Below, in pieces: positions 1 through 7,077 of a stretch of DNA of 14,495 bases. Position numbers and translations under genes: made by a program. The notes beneath the pieces were generated by a model. It saw nothing but the letters and a program-made list of their open reading frames with translations, ran no database searches and had not been told where the DNA came from. How positions within the stretch are numbered: position 1 is the stretch's first letter; every line of letters begins with the position of its first letter. This stretch comes from CAZOIA01 sp964579675 (GTDB lineage: Bacteria; Planctomycetota; Phycisphaerae; UBA1845; PWPN01), in contig CAZOIA010000147.1 in the NCBI GenBank assembly GCA_964579675.1, positions 1 to 14,495 on the forward strand. The letters run 5' to 3'.

Positions 1-1
1 C

Positions 2-1129
2 GTGCTGATCACGAAATACGGCGAGGTCAAGATCGTCGATTTCGGCCTCGCGCGGGCGACGAGCCAGCTCGCCAAGAGCGATCAGGGGATCATCAAGGGA
101 AAGTTCGGCTACCTCGCCCCGGAGACGGTGCTCGAGCAGGGCGTCGATCACCGCGTCGACATCTTCTCGGTCGGCATCCTCCTGTGGGAGCTGCTCGCCG
201 GCCGCCGCCTGTTCCAGGGCGACAACGACTACGCCACCGTCCGCCTCGTACGCGACGCCGTGATCCCGCCCCTCTCGGGGATGAGCGACGCCGTCCCGAG
301 CGATCTCGATCCGATCGTCGCCCGCGAGATCGAAGGAGACNNNNNNNNNNCGCGCAATCCGTCGGCGCGGTATGGCACCGCCCGCGCGTTCGGGCGGGAT
401 CTGACGCGGTTCCTGTACCGCTACGGGGCGCCGGTCAGCGAGGACGACGTGGCGTCCCTCGTCCGGCGCGCGATGGACGTCCCCGCCCCGTCGGTGGATC
501 GCGCGCAGAAGATCGCGCACCTCATCGATATGGTGCTCCTCGAGTTCAAGTCGCTCACCAAGGACGAGACGAGCGGCGAGGAGCCGGCCGCGATCAGCCT
601 GAGCATTCTGCCCAAACCGGACGAGGAGGCGCCGCCCGTGAGCGAGCCCCTCGGCGGCCTCGCGGATCAGCTGGAAGGCCCGGACTCGCTCCATCCGCCG
701 CCGCCGCCGGAGGAGGAGCCCTCCAAGGTCATCGACTGGCTTGGGCGGAACCTCTCGGCCGCGGGCGGCGGCCCGACGCTTGTCTGCGCCCACATTCCGA
801 TCGTGAGCGTAGCCGTTTTCCGCGGCAGCAACGCGGTCAAGGAGCCGCATGTCCGCGTGTCAAAGAGCATGATCTGCCGGAATCCCGGGCCGATCCTCAA
901 GACCCTCCGCGAGCACCACGTCAACCTCGTGCTCACTGCCCACCTGCACCAGAACGAGAGGCTGTGCTATAACAAGACAACTCATATCGGGCAAGGGGCG
1001 GTCAGCGGCGCCTGGTGGAAAGGCCCGCACCTTGGCCATCCGGAGGGCTTCGGCGTGATTGACGTGCGGGGCGACGGCACGTTCGAGCACCATTACCACA
1101 CGTACGGCTGGCAGGCTGAGAAAGGATGA
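2..1129 (+). CDS. Ser/Thr protein kinase C-terminal part joined in frame to a metallophosphoesterase C-terminal part (partial, probably chimeric)
   Basis: The frame is open at the left edge, so its first residue is internal. Residues 1 to about 135 are the second half of a Hanks-type Ser/Thr kinase: DFG at 13-15, APE at 39-41, the DxFSxG helix-F motif at 53-58, and the subdomain XI segment RNPSARY after a scaffold gap. Residues about 135-240 are an acidic, proline-rich tail (PPPPPEEEP at the end) like the linkers of myxobacterial kinases. From about residue 245 the protein changes to the end of a calcineurin-like phosphoesterase: a CAHIP motif with H264 and a TAHLH motif with H314 and H316, both typical metal-site histidines. 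The N-terminal GDxH, GDxxD and GNHD metal motifs are absent, as is the kinase ATP-binding half (off window). No transmembrane segment lies between the parts. The stop overlaps the next gene's start (ATGA at 1126-1129), so the phosphoesterase end belongs with the downstream DNA. I infer two different genes joined by assembly; a true kinase-phosphatase fusion is possible but unlikely. Confidence 0.65.
   Translation: MLITKYGEVKIVDFGLARATSQLAKSDQGIIKGKFGYLAPETVLEQGVDHRVDIFSVGILLWELLAGRRLFQGDNDYATVRLVRDAVIPPLSGMSDAVPSDLDPIVAREIEGDXXXXRNPSARYGTARAFGRDLTRFLYRYGAPVSEDDVASLVRRAMDVPAPSVDRAQKIAHLIDMVLLEFKSLTKDETSGEEPAAISLSILPKPDEEAPPVSEPLGGLADQLEGPDSLHPPPPPEEEPSKVIDWLGRNLSAAGGGPTLVCAHIPIVSVAVFRGSNAVKEPHVRVSKSMICRNPGPILKTLREHHVNLVLTAHLHQNERLCYNKTTHIGQGAVSGAWWKGPHLGHPEGFGVIDVRGDGTFEHHYHTYGWQAEKG
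341..350. other. Scaffold gap (10 N)
   Basis: Ten consecutive N interrupt the kinase. Kinase-like sequence reads in the same frame on both sides (subdomains IX/X before, XI after), so the two contigs probably belong together, but the true gap length is unknown and the residues across it cannot be read. Confidence 0.95.
720..745. other. Probable chimeric junction between kinase tail and phosphoesterase
   Basis: Around residues 240-250 of the left-edge frame, a low-complexity Pro/Glu tail typical of the end of a bacterial Ser/Thr kinase linker gives way without any spacer to WLGRNL followed by a phosphoesterase core lacking its first metal-binding half. Leucine codon use also shifts from mostly CTC before the point to mixed CTT/CTC/CTG after it, by eye. 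The exact breakpoint cannot be set from the sequence alone. Confidence 0.5.
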
Positions 1130-2130
1130 CTCGTGTGAGACGGCGGGACTTCCTCAAATCGGCTGCGCTGTCAGGGGCGGCGCTGGCGACGAATGGGGTA
1201 CCTTCGTCGGCCAGGGCCGGCCAGGCACCGCAAGGGCGCCCGCGCTCGAACGCGGCCAGGCTTGCCCGGCGTGAATACGGCAAGACAGGGGTGAAGCTCT
1301 CGATCATCGGGTTCCCCGGCTTCGCTTTGACTAAGCTCGATCAGCAGCGTGTCCATCGCATGGTGGCCGAGGCGGTCGAGCGGGGCGTGAACTACTTCGA
1401 CGTCGCTCCCCAGTACGGTGACGCGGAGGAGAGGCTGGGGCCCGCCCTGGAGCCTTACCGCAAGGACGTGTTCCTTGCCTGTAAGACGGCGGAGCGCACC
1501 CGCGAAGGGGCCGCCGCCGATCTCAAGGCGTCCTTCGAGAAGCTCCGCACGGACCACTTCGAGCTGTATCAGCTTCACCACATCGGCACCGGGGCCAACG
1601 ACGTGGACGCGGCGTTTGCCCGGGGCGGGGCGATGGAGGTACTGGTCCAGGCGAAGAAGGAGGGTCGCGTTCGGTTTCTCGGCTTCTCGGCCCATTCGGT
1701 CGAGGCGGCGCTGACGGCGATGGATCGTTACGACTTTGACTCGGCGATGTTCGCGGTGAATTTCGCCTGCATCTATAAGGGCCGCTGGGGGCCCCAGATC
1801 ATGAAGAAGGCCGGGGAGAAAGACGTTGCGTGTATCGCTCTTAAAGCACTGGCCCGCCAGCAGTGGCCCGAGGACGCCCGGGAGCGGGCCCGCAAGCACG
1901 GACGCTACCGGCGTTGCTGGTACCAGCCGATCACCGACCTCGACGAGGCGGAGCTCAGTCTGCGGTACACGCTCAGTCGGCCCGTCGTGGCGGCCATCCC
2001 GCCGGCGGCGGAGTTCCTCTTCCGGCCCGCGCTGGACCTGGCGATGGATTTCACGCCGATCAAGCCGGAGGAGGAGCAGCAGCTCAAGGCGCTGGCGGAG
2101 AACCTGGATCCGCTGTTCCGGCACGGTTAG
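1126..2130 (+). CDS. Tat-exported aldo/keto reductase
   Basis: A 334-residue protein with a twin-arginine signal: RRDFLK at 6-11, a hydrophobic Ala-rich stretch at 12-22 and an ARA cleavage-type motif at 29-31, so it is probably folded with cofactor in the cytoplasm and then exported. The rest is an aldo/keto reductase TIM barrel (PF00248 type). The catalytic tetrad is visible as D92 and Y97 (FDVAPQYGDAEERLG), K120 (ACK) and a histidine at 151 or 152 (LYQLHHIG). The family reduces carbonyls with NAD(P)H; in planctomycetes such Tat-tagged members are often annotated as oxidoreductases of sugar metabolism, but the substrate is unknown here. ATG is chosen because it gives the intact Tat motif and overlaps the upstream phosphoesterase stop as ATGA, suggesting translational coupling. 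It ends 23 bp from the convergent histidine kinase. Confidence 0.9.
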   Translation: MTRVRRRDFLKSAALSGAALATNGVPSSARAGQAPQGRPRSNAARLARREYGKTGVKLSIIGFPGFALTKLDQQRVHRMVAEAVERGVNYFDVAPQYGDAEERLGPALEPYRKDVFLACKTAERTREGAAADLKASFEKLRTDHFELYQLHHIGTGANDVDAAFARGGAMEVLVQAKKEGRVRFLGFSAHSVEAALTAMDRYDFDSAMFAVNFACIYKGRWGPQIMKKAGEKDVACIALKALARQQWPEDARERARKHGRYRRCWYQPITDLDEAELSLRYTLSRPVVAAIPPAAEFLFRPALDLAMDFTPIKPEEEQQLKALAENLDPLFRHG

Positions 2131-2153
2131 CCTGAAACATCACCTGTTCCCAA

Positions 2154-4025
2154 TCAGTTCCCAGCCGGCAGACTGAGCACGAAACAGGCGCCGTCATTGA
2201 CGCCTTGATTCAGGTAGAGTCGCCCGCCCATGTCGCGAGCGAGGCGTCGGCTGAGAGCCAGTCCGAGCCCGACGCCGGGGGCGGAGTTGGCGGCGTCGCG
2301 GGCGGACTTGCAGAAGGGTCGGAAGAGCCGACGGGCGTCGGCCCTGGAGATTCCGGGGCCGTGGTCCCTGACGCCCAGAGTGACCTGCTTGCCCGTGCGA
2401 TCGACCTCGAGATGGATGCGCCGATCTGATGCGGAAGCGGCGTACTTGCACGCGTTGTCCACCAGGTTGAACAGGATCTGCTCGACGGCCGATGTGTCCG
2501 CCCGCACCCGCGTCGTCAATCCTGATTCGGCGGCCTGGACGACCAGGTCCATGCCGGCTCTTTCTGCGCGTTCGGTGAGGCGCTCCTTCAGGCGGTCGAT
2601 GAGATCACGGAGCGTCACTGTCTCCGCGCGGCTGCCGGAGCGGTTTCGCTCAAGCCGGGCGTATGCGAGCACGTTGCCTACCAGGTGGCTGAGGCGATCC
2701 GCCTCGGCCCGGAGGGTATCGAGGTACCGCCGCCGCTTCGCCTCGTCCGGGATCATGTCCCTGGTCAACATCTCGGTATACATGCGGAACGTGGTGAGCG
2801 GGGTGCGCATCTCGTGAGTGACGGCGGAGACGAACGCAGCCCGGCGCTCGCTCAGGGAGACCGTTCCGACAAGAAGTGCCGCAACCGCGACCGCCGCCAG
2901 CAGCGCGCAGATCCAGGCGACCATCAGCGAGATTTGAATGGGCGAGGTGGCCCGGCCTGGATACCCCGGCGCCGGGCCCGGGACGAGTTGCAGAGGAAGG
3001 GCGGCCAGCATGCGCGGCTCGTCGGTCGTGCGCTTCGACCTGACCGGCTTGAGCCGGGCTTCGGGTAGTAGATCCTTCACCTCGCTGGTCAGCCATTGCC
3101 GGATGGCCGGCCAGTCGAACCAGCATCCCTGAACGTACCCGCCGCCGTTGACGGAGACCCATCGTGCCAGCAGCAGCATCTCCCCGATCCACATGGGCCG
3201 GGCCAACTCCTCATTCACGTTGAAGGACGTCCGCAACACGTTGCTGCCATCGTTGGTGATGATCAGAGTGTTGGTGTCCACGTTGGCAACCCGGGCCTGC
3301 CTTTCGTTGGCGCTGAGCCAGGTCTGCTGAGCGACACCTTGCTGCATGTGCTTGTCTTGCTGGATCTCGATCTGCTGGGCCTGTCGTCTGGCTCGTTGCT
3401 GGAGGTCCAGCGTTTGGGCGGGCTGGCGGGACTGCGGCTGAGGCGATGGCCTTTGGCTAGCCTGCTCCTGCCCCTGCGTGGGTAGGACGGCCATCTGGGT
3501 AGGCTGGGTCTCGGGCGGCCCCAAGGCGGTCAGAAGCGAGTTGCGGCTGAGAAGGGATTGCAGTTCAGCCAATCGCGCCGCCGACGTTTCAATCCTCTCA
3601 TGGGTCGTGTAGCGACGCGCTTCAGCCAGATCGCGCACGTTGCCCGTCGGAACCTGGGGTGAGGTAAACGTGCCGTCGGGCCCGACCTGGAAATGCAGCA
3701 GGATATAGGGCGACGCCTGGTCCAGCAGAGGGGAAGGGATCAGGACTTCGCCGAGTTGAATCTCCTCGAACATGCGGGTGTAGGCGCGCTGGGCGGGGTA
3801 GAAGGCGTTGTACGTGAAGTACGGGCGAGCACTTTCCTGCGCGATCAGCGGAGCCAGCGCCGAGTCCATGCGCCACAGGGCCAGCCGGACGTTCTCTTCC
3901 AGCGTCGCCTGGCGCCATGTGAACCTCTCCAGCCTGAGCACCGTCAGACTCATCCACCCCATGGCCGCCAGTACGACGGCAAGGCATAAAGTGAAGATCA
4001 CCCAGGTGTGCCAGGGGCGAATCAT
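2154..4025 (-). CDS. Membrane sensor histidine kinase with large Gln-rich periplasmic domain
   Basis: A 623-residue two-component sensor. Membrane segments lie at about 9-30 and 366-388, enclosing an extracytoplasmic domain of some 335 residues. Residues about 171-235 of it are strikingly rich in Gln, with Pro and Arg. The cytoplasmic part starts almost at once with HisKA: the H-box FVSAVTHEMRTPL has phospho-acceptor H404. The HATPase_c domain follows, with N-box N524 (NLVDNACKYA), G1 box DHGPG at 554-558 and G2 box GVGLG at 584-588. All catalytic motifs are intact. Only about 13 residues separate TM2 from the H-box helix, so no HAMP domain fits. It lies 164 bp downstream of the response regulator on the same strand, and the pair should work together: autophosphorylation at H404, transfer to D54 of the regulator. 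The spacer carries a heptamer repeat. No clear Shine-Dalgarno precedes this ATG. The signal sensed is unknown. Confidence 0.93.
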   Translation of the reverse strand: MIRPWHTWVIFTLCLAVVLAAMGWMSLTVLRLERFTWRQATLEENVRLALWRMDSALAPLIAQESARPYFTYNAFYPAQRAYTRMFEEIQLGEVLIPSPLLDQASPYILLHFQVGPDGTFTSPQVPTGNVRDLAEARRYTTHERIETSAARLAELQSLLSRNSLLTALGPPETQPTQMAVLPTQGQEQASQRPSPQPQSRQPAQTLDLQQRARRQAQQIEIQQDKHMQQGVAQQTWLSANERQARVANVDTNTLIITNDGSNVLRTSFNVNEELARPMWIGEMLLLARWVSVNGGGYVQGCWFDWPAIRQWLTSEVKDLLPEARLKPVRSKRTTDEPRMLAALPLQLVPGPAPGYPGRATSPIQISLMVAWICALLAAVAVAALLVGTVSLSERRAAFVSAVTHEMRTPLTTFRMYTEMLTRDMIPDEAKRRRYLDTLRAEADRLSHLVGNVLAYARLERNRSGSRAETVTLRDLIDRLKERLTERAERAGMDLVVQAAESGLTTRVRADTSAVEQILFNLVDNACKYAASASDRRIHLEVDRTGKQVTLGVRDHGPGISRADARRLFRPFCKSARDAANSAPGVGLGLALSRRLARDMGGRLYLNQGVNDGACFVLSLPAGN

Positions 4026-4040
4026 TGGGACACCAGTTCC

Positions 4041-4208
4041 GAATGATGAATTATGAATGATGAATTATGAATTAGGGACAGGCGATGCGAGAAGTCTCCT
4101 GCAGTCCTTTGTTCATCATTCCTCATTCATCGCTCCTCGTTCATCGTTCATCGCTCCTCGCTCATCGCTCATCATTCATCGTTCCCAATTCATCGTTCAT
4201 CATTCGCA
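4041..4208. repeat. Inverted heptamer (7-bp) tandem repeat between regulator and kinase
   Basis: Two blocks keep a strict 7-bp period. Left block 4041-4075: five units of GAAT(G/T)AT, the last ending in G. Right block 4111-4208: about 14 units fitting (A/G)(T/C)TC(A/C)TC, with one deviant unit (GTTCCCA at 4181-4187) and the last breaking down after ATTCG. The right-block unit is the reverse complement of the left-block unit in rotated phase, so the two blocks form an imperfect inverted repeat around a 35-bp centre. Such arrays resemble the heptanucleotide short tandem repeats (STRR) described in cyanobacteria. The right block reaches into the response regulator gene and encodes its last codons and stop. 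Confidence 0.85.
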
Positions 4209-4891
4209 AACACGTACCCTTTGCCTCTCACGGTGAGAATAATCGCCGGCTGGGCCGGGTCGTCGCGGAGTTTCTCGCGGAGCCGGGCGACGTGCATGTC
4301 GATGGTGCGGGTTTCGATGCCGCGCGGCTCGAGGCGCCAGACGCGGGCGAGGATTTCCTCTCTTGAGACGGCCCGGCCGGCGTTACAGGCCAGGTAGCGC
4401 AGGAGTTCCATTTCCCGTTCGGAGAGCCGGGCCCGCCCGCCGTCCTCGAAGCGGATCTCGCACCGGGCCAGGTCGGCCAGCCCGCCGGGAAACGGGACCT
4501 CGCTCACGTCGGAGGGTCGTTCGGGCGATCGCCGCAGGACCGCCTGGACGCGGGCGAGGAGCTCGGCCACACTGAACGGCTTGACCACGTAGTCGTCGGC
4601 GCCCAGTTTTAGGCCCCGGACGCGGTCGTTCTCTTCGCCCCGGGCGGTCAGGACGATGACCGGCAGCGTGGGTCGCGTCGCCCGCACCTCCTTGAGAATC
4701 TCGAGGCCATCGCCGCCGGGAAGGATCAGGTCGAGCAGAATCAGATCGCATTCGACCGATCGCGCCATGTCGAGGCCGGTATCGCCGCGGGCGGCTTCGA
4801 ACGTCCTGTAGCCCTCGAACTCCAGCGCGTCGATGATGCCTTGCCGGATGGCGGCATCGTCTTCGATTACCAGGATTCGGTTGCTTGCCAT
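4190..4891 (-). CDS. OmpR/PhoB-family response regulator
   Basis: A 233-residue DNA-binding response regulator. The receiver domain (about 4-120) has the acidic pair D11/D12, phospho-acceptor D54 (LILLDLILPGGDG), switch T82 and K104 (VKPF). A short linker leads to a Trans_reg_C winged helix (about 140-230) with the usual LSEREMELLRYL, RTIDMHVARLREKL and VRGKGYVF segments. An upstream in-frame ATG at 4933 would add 14 residues, but the family normally begins within a few residues of the first strand (NRILVIEDD). The ATG at 4891 has GGAG 11 bases upstream, so it is preferred. The partner is the histidine kinase downstream on the same strand. The last residues (ANDER) and the stop are encoded by heptamer repeat DNA, so the C-terminal tip has probably been rewritten by repeat expansion. 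Targets are not shown by the sequence; the gene order suggests the VIT/VWA unit upstream. Confidence 0.93.
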   Translation of the reverse strand: MASNRILVIEDDAAIRQGIIDALEFEGYRTFEAARGDTGLDMARSVECDLILLDLILPGGDGLEILKEVRATRPTLPVIVLTARGEENDRVRGLKLGADDYVVKPFSVAELLARVQAVLRRSPERPSDVSEVPFPGGLADLARCEIRFEDGGRARLSEREMELLRYLACNAGRAVSREEILARVWRLEPRGIETRTIDMHVARLREKLRDDPAQPAIILTVRGKGYVFANDER

Positions 4892-4965
4892 TCTGTCAGC
4901 GTCTCCAGAGCATCCCGGGCATCCAGTCACCATTTGCTCACGCCGTCATCGGCTAAGAGCCCATC

Positions 4966-5017
4966 CCAAGACCTGGAAACCACCAGTTGAGAACCGGTGG
5001 CCCAGGGGAGGTCTTGG
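4966..5017 (-). other. Long hairpin between the DUF4139-like gene and the response regulator
   Basis: The outer arms CCAAGACCT and AGGTCTTGG are a perfect 9-bp inverted repeat. Inside them, read on the minus strand, CCACCGGTT and AACTGGTGG pair over 9 bp with one G-U wobble and a 3-nt CTC loop. On the plus strand the same position is an A-C mismatch, so the structure is best as minus-strand RNA, the direction of transcription here. Short extra pairings (CCC/GGG, GAG/CTC) may extend the base outwards. No U-tract follows, so it is not a typical intrinsic terminator. It lies about 75 nt upstream of the response regulator start and could be a leader structure, processing site or attenuating element. 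Confidence 0.5.
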
Positions 5018-5113
5018 AGTGGGATCTCAATGCCCGATCCCGCAGAGAGGCGCGAAGTCCAGGTTAATCCCTTGCCGCCGTAATCGCAACGCATCACTCC
5101 CGGTTGTAACGCA

Positions 5114-6889
5114 TCAGCCCCAGAAGTAGTGCCAGGTGTATTTGAGATCGACGGTCTTTCCCGGCTCAAGCTCGAGTTGCCACGTGATACGACCGATCCC
5201 GTTGAACCGATGCCACCAGGCCGGCCAGGAATACCAGCCCCACCAGCAGGGACTGGTGCCGCCTTCGAGGTAGTGGCCTTCTTCCTGGACGTTCACCTTT
5301 TCCACCCTGGCATCGTGGTCGGCGGTGTCGGCGTTGCCCAGCACGTGCCGGACGACCTCCAGTTCGACGGCGCGGGAGCGATGGTTGACCAGGCCGATCG
5401 TTCCGACGAGGTGGATGCGATCATACGAGTTTCCGTGCCACTTGGCGGCGTTGGGCACGCGCTCGGCTTCCATGTCGGTTTTTGTTACCTGGATGTCCAC
5501 GGCGGTGGTGAGTTTCAGGTCGGTGCTCGCGCCGGCGGCGGTGTAGGTCATCATGCCCTGGGCCAGCACCCGGTTGCCCTGAACGATCAGGGCCGGTGCG
5601 GTGGTGAGAGGGTACTTGCTGTTGTTCGTGAGGCGGATCTTGTGCATGACCTTCGGCGCGGCAAAAAGCCGGGCCAGCTCCGCCTGCTGCTGGTTGTTGA
5701 ATTGTCTGCGGATCTGCGGCGGCGGGACGAAGGGGATGTCCAGCGTGTACACGTCCTTGTACGGCAGGGTGAACTCGACGATGGGCAGGACCATCCGTTC
5801 GCCCTTGGCGAGCGAGACGTGCTCGACGGTGAAGACGAACAGGTCTTCGCTCCGGGCGGAATCGGGCAGGTCCGGCCCCAGGCCCGCCCGGGGTGTCGGG
5901 CCGGCCGGCGCGCGGTACTCGCCCATGCGGGCGGTCTGGGTCATGAGCCCGTTAGAGAACGCCAGGGCGGTCTGATCGCCCTCCCGGAAGTACTGTGACA
6001 ACTGGGCTGCCGCCTGCTGGAGGGAAATGGGATCGATCGTGTCCTTGAACGCGAAGGTTGGCACGCCGATCACCAGGTGCGCGGTGACGTCCTCGAGATC
6101 GGTCAGTTCATTCAGCAGCGTGGCCTGAAGCTTGACCACGGCGTTGCCCTGACCGTCAATATCGACCTTGTAGCTGGGGATCCACCGGACGCCCTTCTGC
6201 AGATAGACCAGTCCCACGCTGGCATTCCTGCCGGGATCACGACCGGCCCAGTCGAGCTTTAGGGTCAGCAGGTTGCGGGATTCTTCCTTCGCAACCTTGG
6301 ACTTGGGCGCCTTCTTGAACGTTACTTCCTGGATCCGGTCGATGGCTACGACCCTTACGCCTTCGTGCGTTTCGAGGAGGATGACGCTTCCCTTTTCGGC
6401 GGTCTTCTGCTGATTGTCGGGGGCGGTGGCGGCCAGTTCCTGAGAGGTCCGGGTTGGGATCCCGAGTATGGTGGCGGGGTAGGTCTTGCCGCTTTCGGTG
6501 ATGAGTGCGGCCGCACCAATGTTGGCCTCCAGCAGCTCACGGAGGTTGAGCGCCGTTTGCTCGATGCTCACCTTGCGTCTGCCGGCAACCACTGCCGTAA
6601 GCTTCGCGTCCGGGTCGGACGAATAGGGCCAGAACGTTCCGATGACCGGCGTGGGCAGGTAGTCCAGCACCACGTTCCCGCCCGAGTCCGTTGGCATCTC
6701 GCCTTCATGCAGGATGAACGCGTGTCCATCCTTGAAAACCGTGATTTCCCTGGCTGGCATTCTGGCCAGGGTGTTCAGGGCGACCGATTGCTCTGCCGCC
6801 GCTACCTCGGATCCCACGCACGGTTGGACCTGCCCGGTAAGGGCGAAGAAGACTGCCGATACGGTTGCGGCGGTCATGCAGGCGTTCAT
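5114..6889 (-). CDS. DUF4139-like secreted protein with Trp-rich C-terminus
   Basis: A 591-residue protein with an N-terminal signal peptide (hydrophobic 5-20, then a short polar stretch). An N-terminal module at about 45-200 (EITVFKDGHAFILHEG...) is followed by the conserved segment VRWIPSYKVDI at 234-244 and a run of beta-strand-like sequence with LLNELTDLEDVTAHLVIG. This pattern is typical of DUF4139-type proteins, whose biochemical role is unknown. The C-terminus has a dense aromatic patch, CWWGWYSWPAWWH at 548-560, and ends in WHYFWG. Longer upstream starts exist in the frame (to 7021), but the ATG at 6889 has a strong GGAGGTG site at proper spacing and gives the signal peptide. It overlaps the stop of the small membrane protein by ATGA, so it is translationally coupled to the VIT/VWA unit. 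Probably a surface or periplasmic partner of the VIT/VWA protein. Confidence 0.8.
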   Translation of the reverse strand: MNACMTAATVSAVFFALTGQVQPCVGSEVAAAEQSVALNTLARMPAREITVFKDGHAFILHEGEMPTDSGGNVVLDYLPTPVIGTFWPYSSDPDAKLTAVVAGRRKVSIEQTALNLRELLEANIGAAALITESGKTYPATILGIPTRTSQELAATAPDNQQKTAEKGSVILLETHEGVRVVAIDRIQEVTFKKAPKSKVAKEESRNLLTLKLDWAGRDPGRNASVGLVYLQKGVRWIPSYKVDIDGQGNAVVKLQATLLNELTDLEDVTAHLVIGVPTFAFKDTIDPISLQQAAAQLSQYFREGDQTALAFSNGLMTQTARMGEYRAPAGPTPRAGLGPDLPDSARSEDLFVFTVEHVSLAKGERMVLPIVEFTLPYKDVYTLDIPFVPPPQIRRQFNNQQQAELARLFAAPKVMHKIRLTNNSKYPLTTAPALIVQGNRVLAQGMMTYTAAGASTDLKLTTAVDIQVTKTDMEAERVPNAAKWHGNSYDRIHLVGTIGLVNHRSRAVELEVVRHVLGNADTADHDARVEKVNVQEEGHYLEGGTSPCWWGWYSWPAWWHRFNGIGRITWQLELEPGKTVDLKYTWHYFWG

Positions 6890-7077
6890 GGTGACACCTC
6901 CATCCAAGTCAGGGGTGAGTTTTGGGCTCCGGGTTGCGGTTCGGAGATCACGGCACGGGTGGGCGTCGGCTCGGCCGGCTCCTGGCGAGCGCCGTCGGCG
7001 AGCACCAGGCCGACCACGCACAGAGCGACAATCAGAAGACCAGCCGATTCGGTGATGGCTCTGGTTCTGGCGCTCAT
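6886..7077 (-). CDS. Small single-pass membrane protein (63 aa) in the VIT/VWA operon
   Basis: I recognise no family. The 63-residue frame has a basic N-terminus (MSARTR), one hydrophobic segment at about 12-28 (AGLLIVALCVVGLVLA) and then a Pro/Glu/Ala-rich tail, fitting a type II or signal-anchor membrane protein with the tail outside the cytoplasm. It is supported as a gene by exact packing. Its ATG overlaps the VIT/VWA stop (ATGA at 7074-7077), its TGA overlaps the DUF4139-like start (ATGA at 6886-6889), and AGGGAG lies about 10 bases before its start. A larger frame extends upstream to 7272, but that part lies antisense-free inside the VIT/VWA gene and reads as low-complexity Arg/Pro, so it is a shadow. 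It may link the two large secreted partners at the membrane. Confidence 0.75.
   Translation of the reverse strand: MSARTRAITESAGLLIVALCVVGLVLADGARQEPAEPTPTRAVISEPQPGAQNSPLTWMEVSP

Noticed and set aside
1171..2124. 317-codon minus-strand open frame
   Set aside because: Antisense to the aldo/keto reductase with its intact Tat signal and catalytic tetrad.
4966..5017. Intrinsic terminator after the DUF4139-like gene
   Set aside because: The stem is strong, but no run of U follows it in the direction of transcription, and it lies about 100 nt past the stop. Kept as a structured element only.
5129..5998. 289-codon plus-strand open frame
   Set aside because: Antisense to the DUF4139-like gene; translation is a Gly/Val/Asp-rich shadow.
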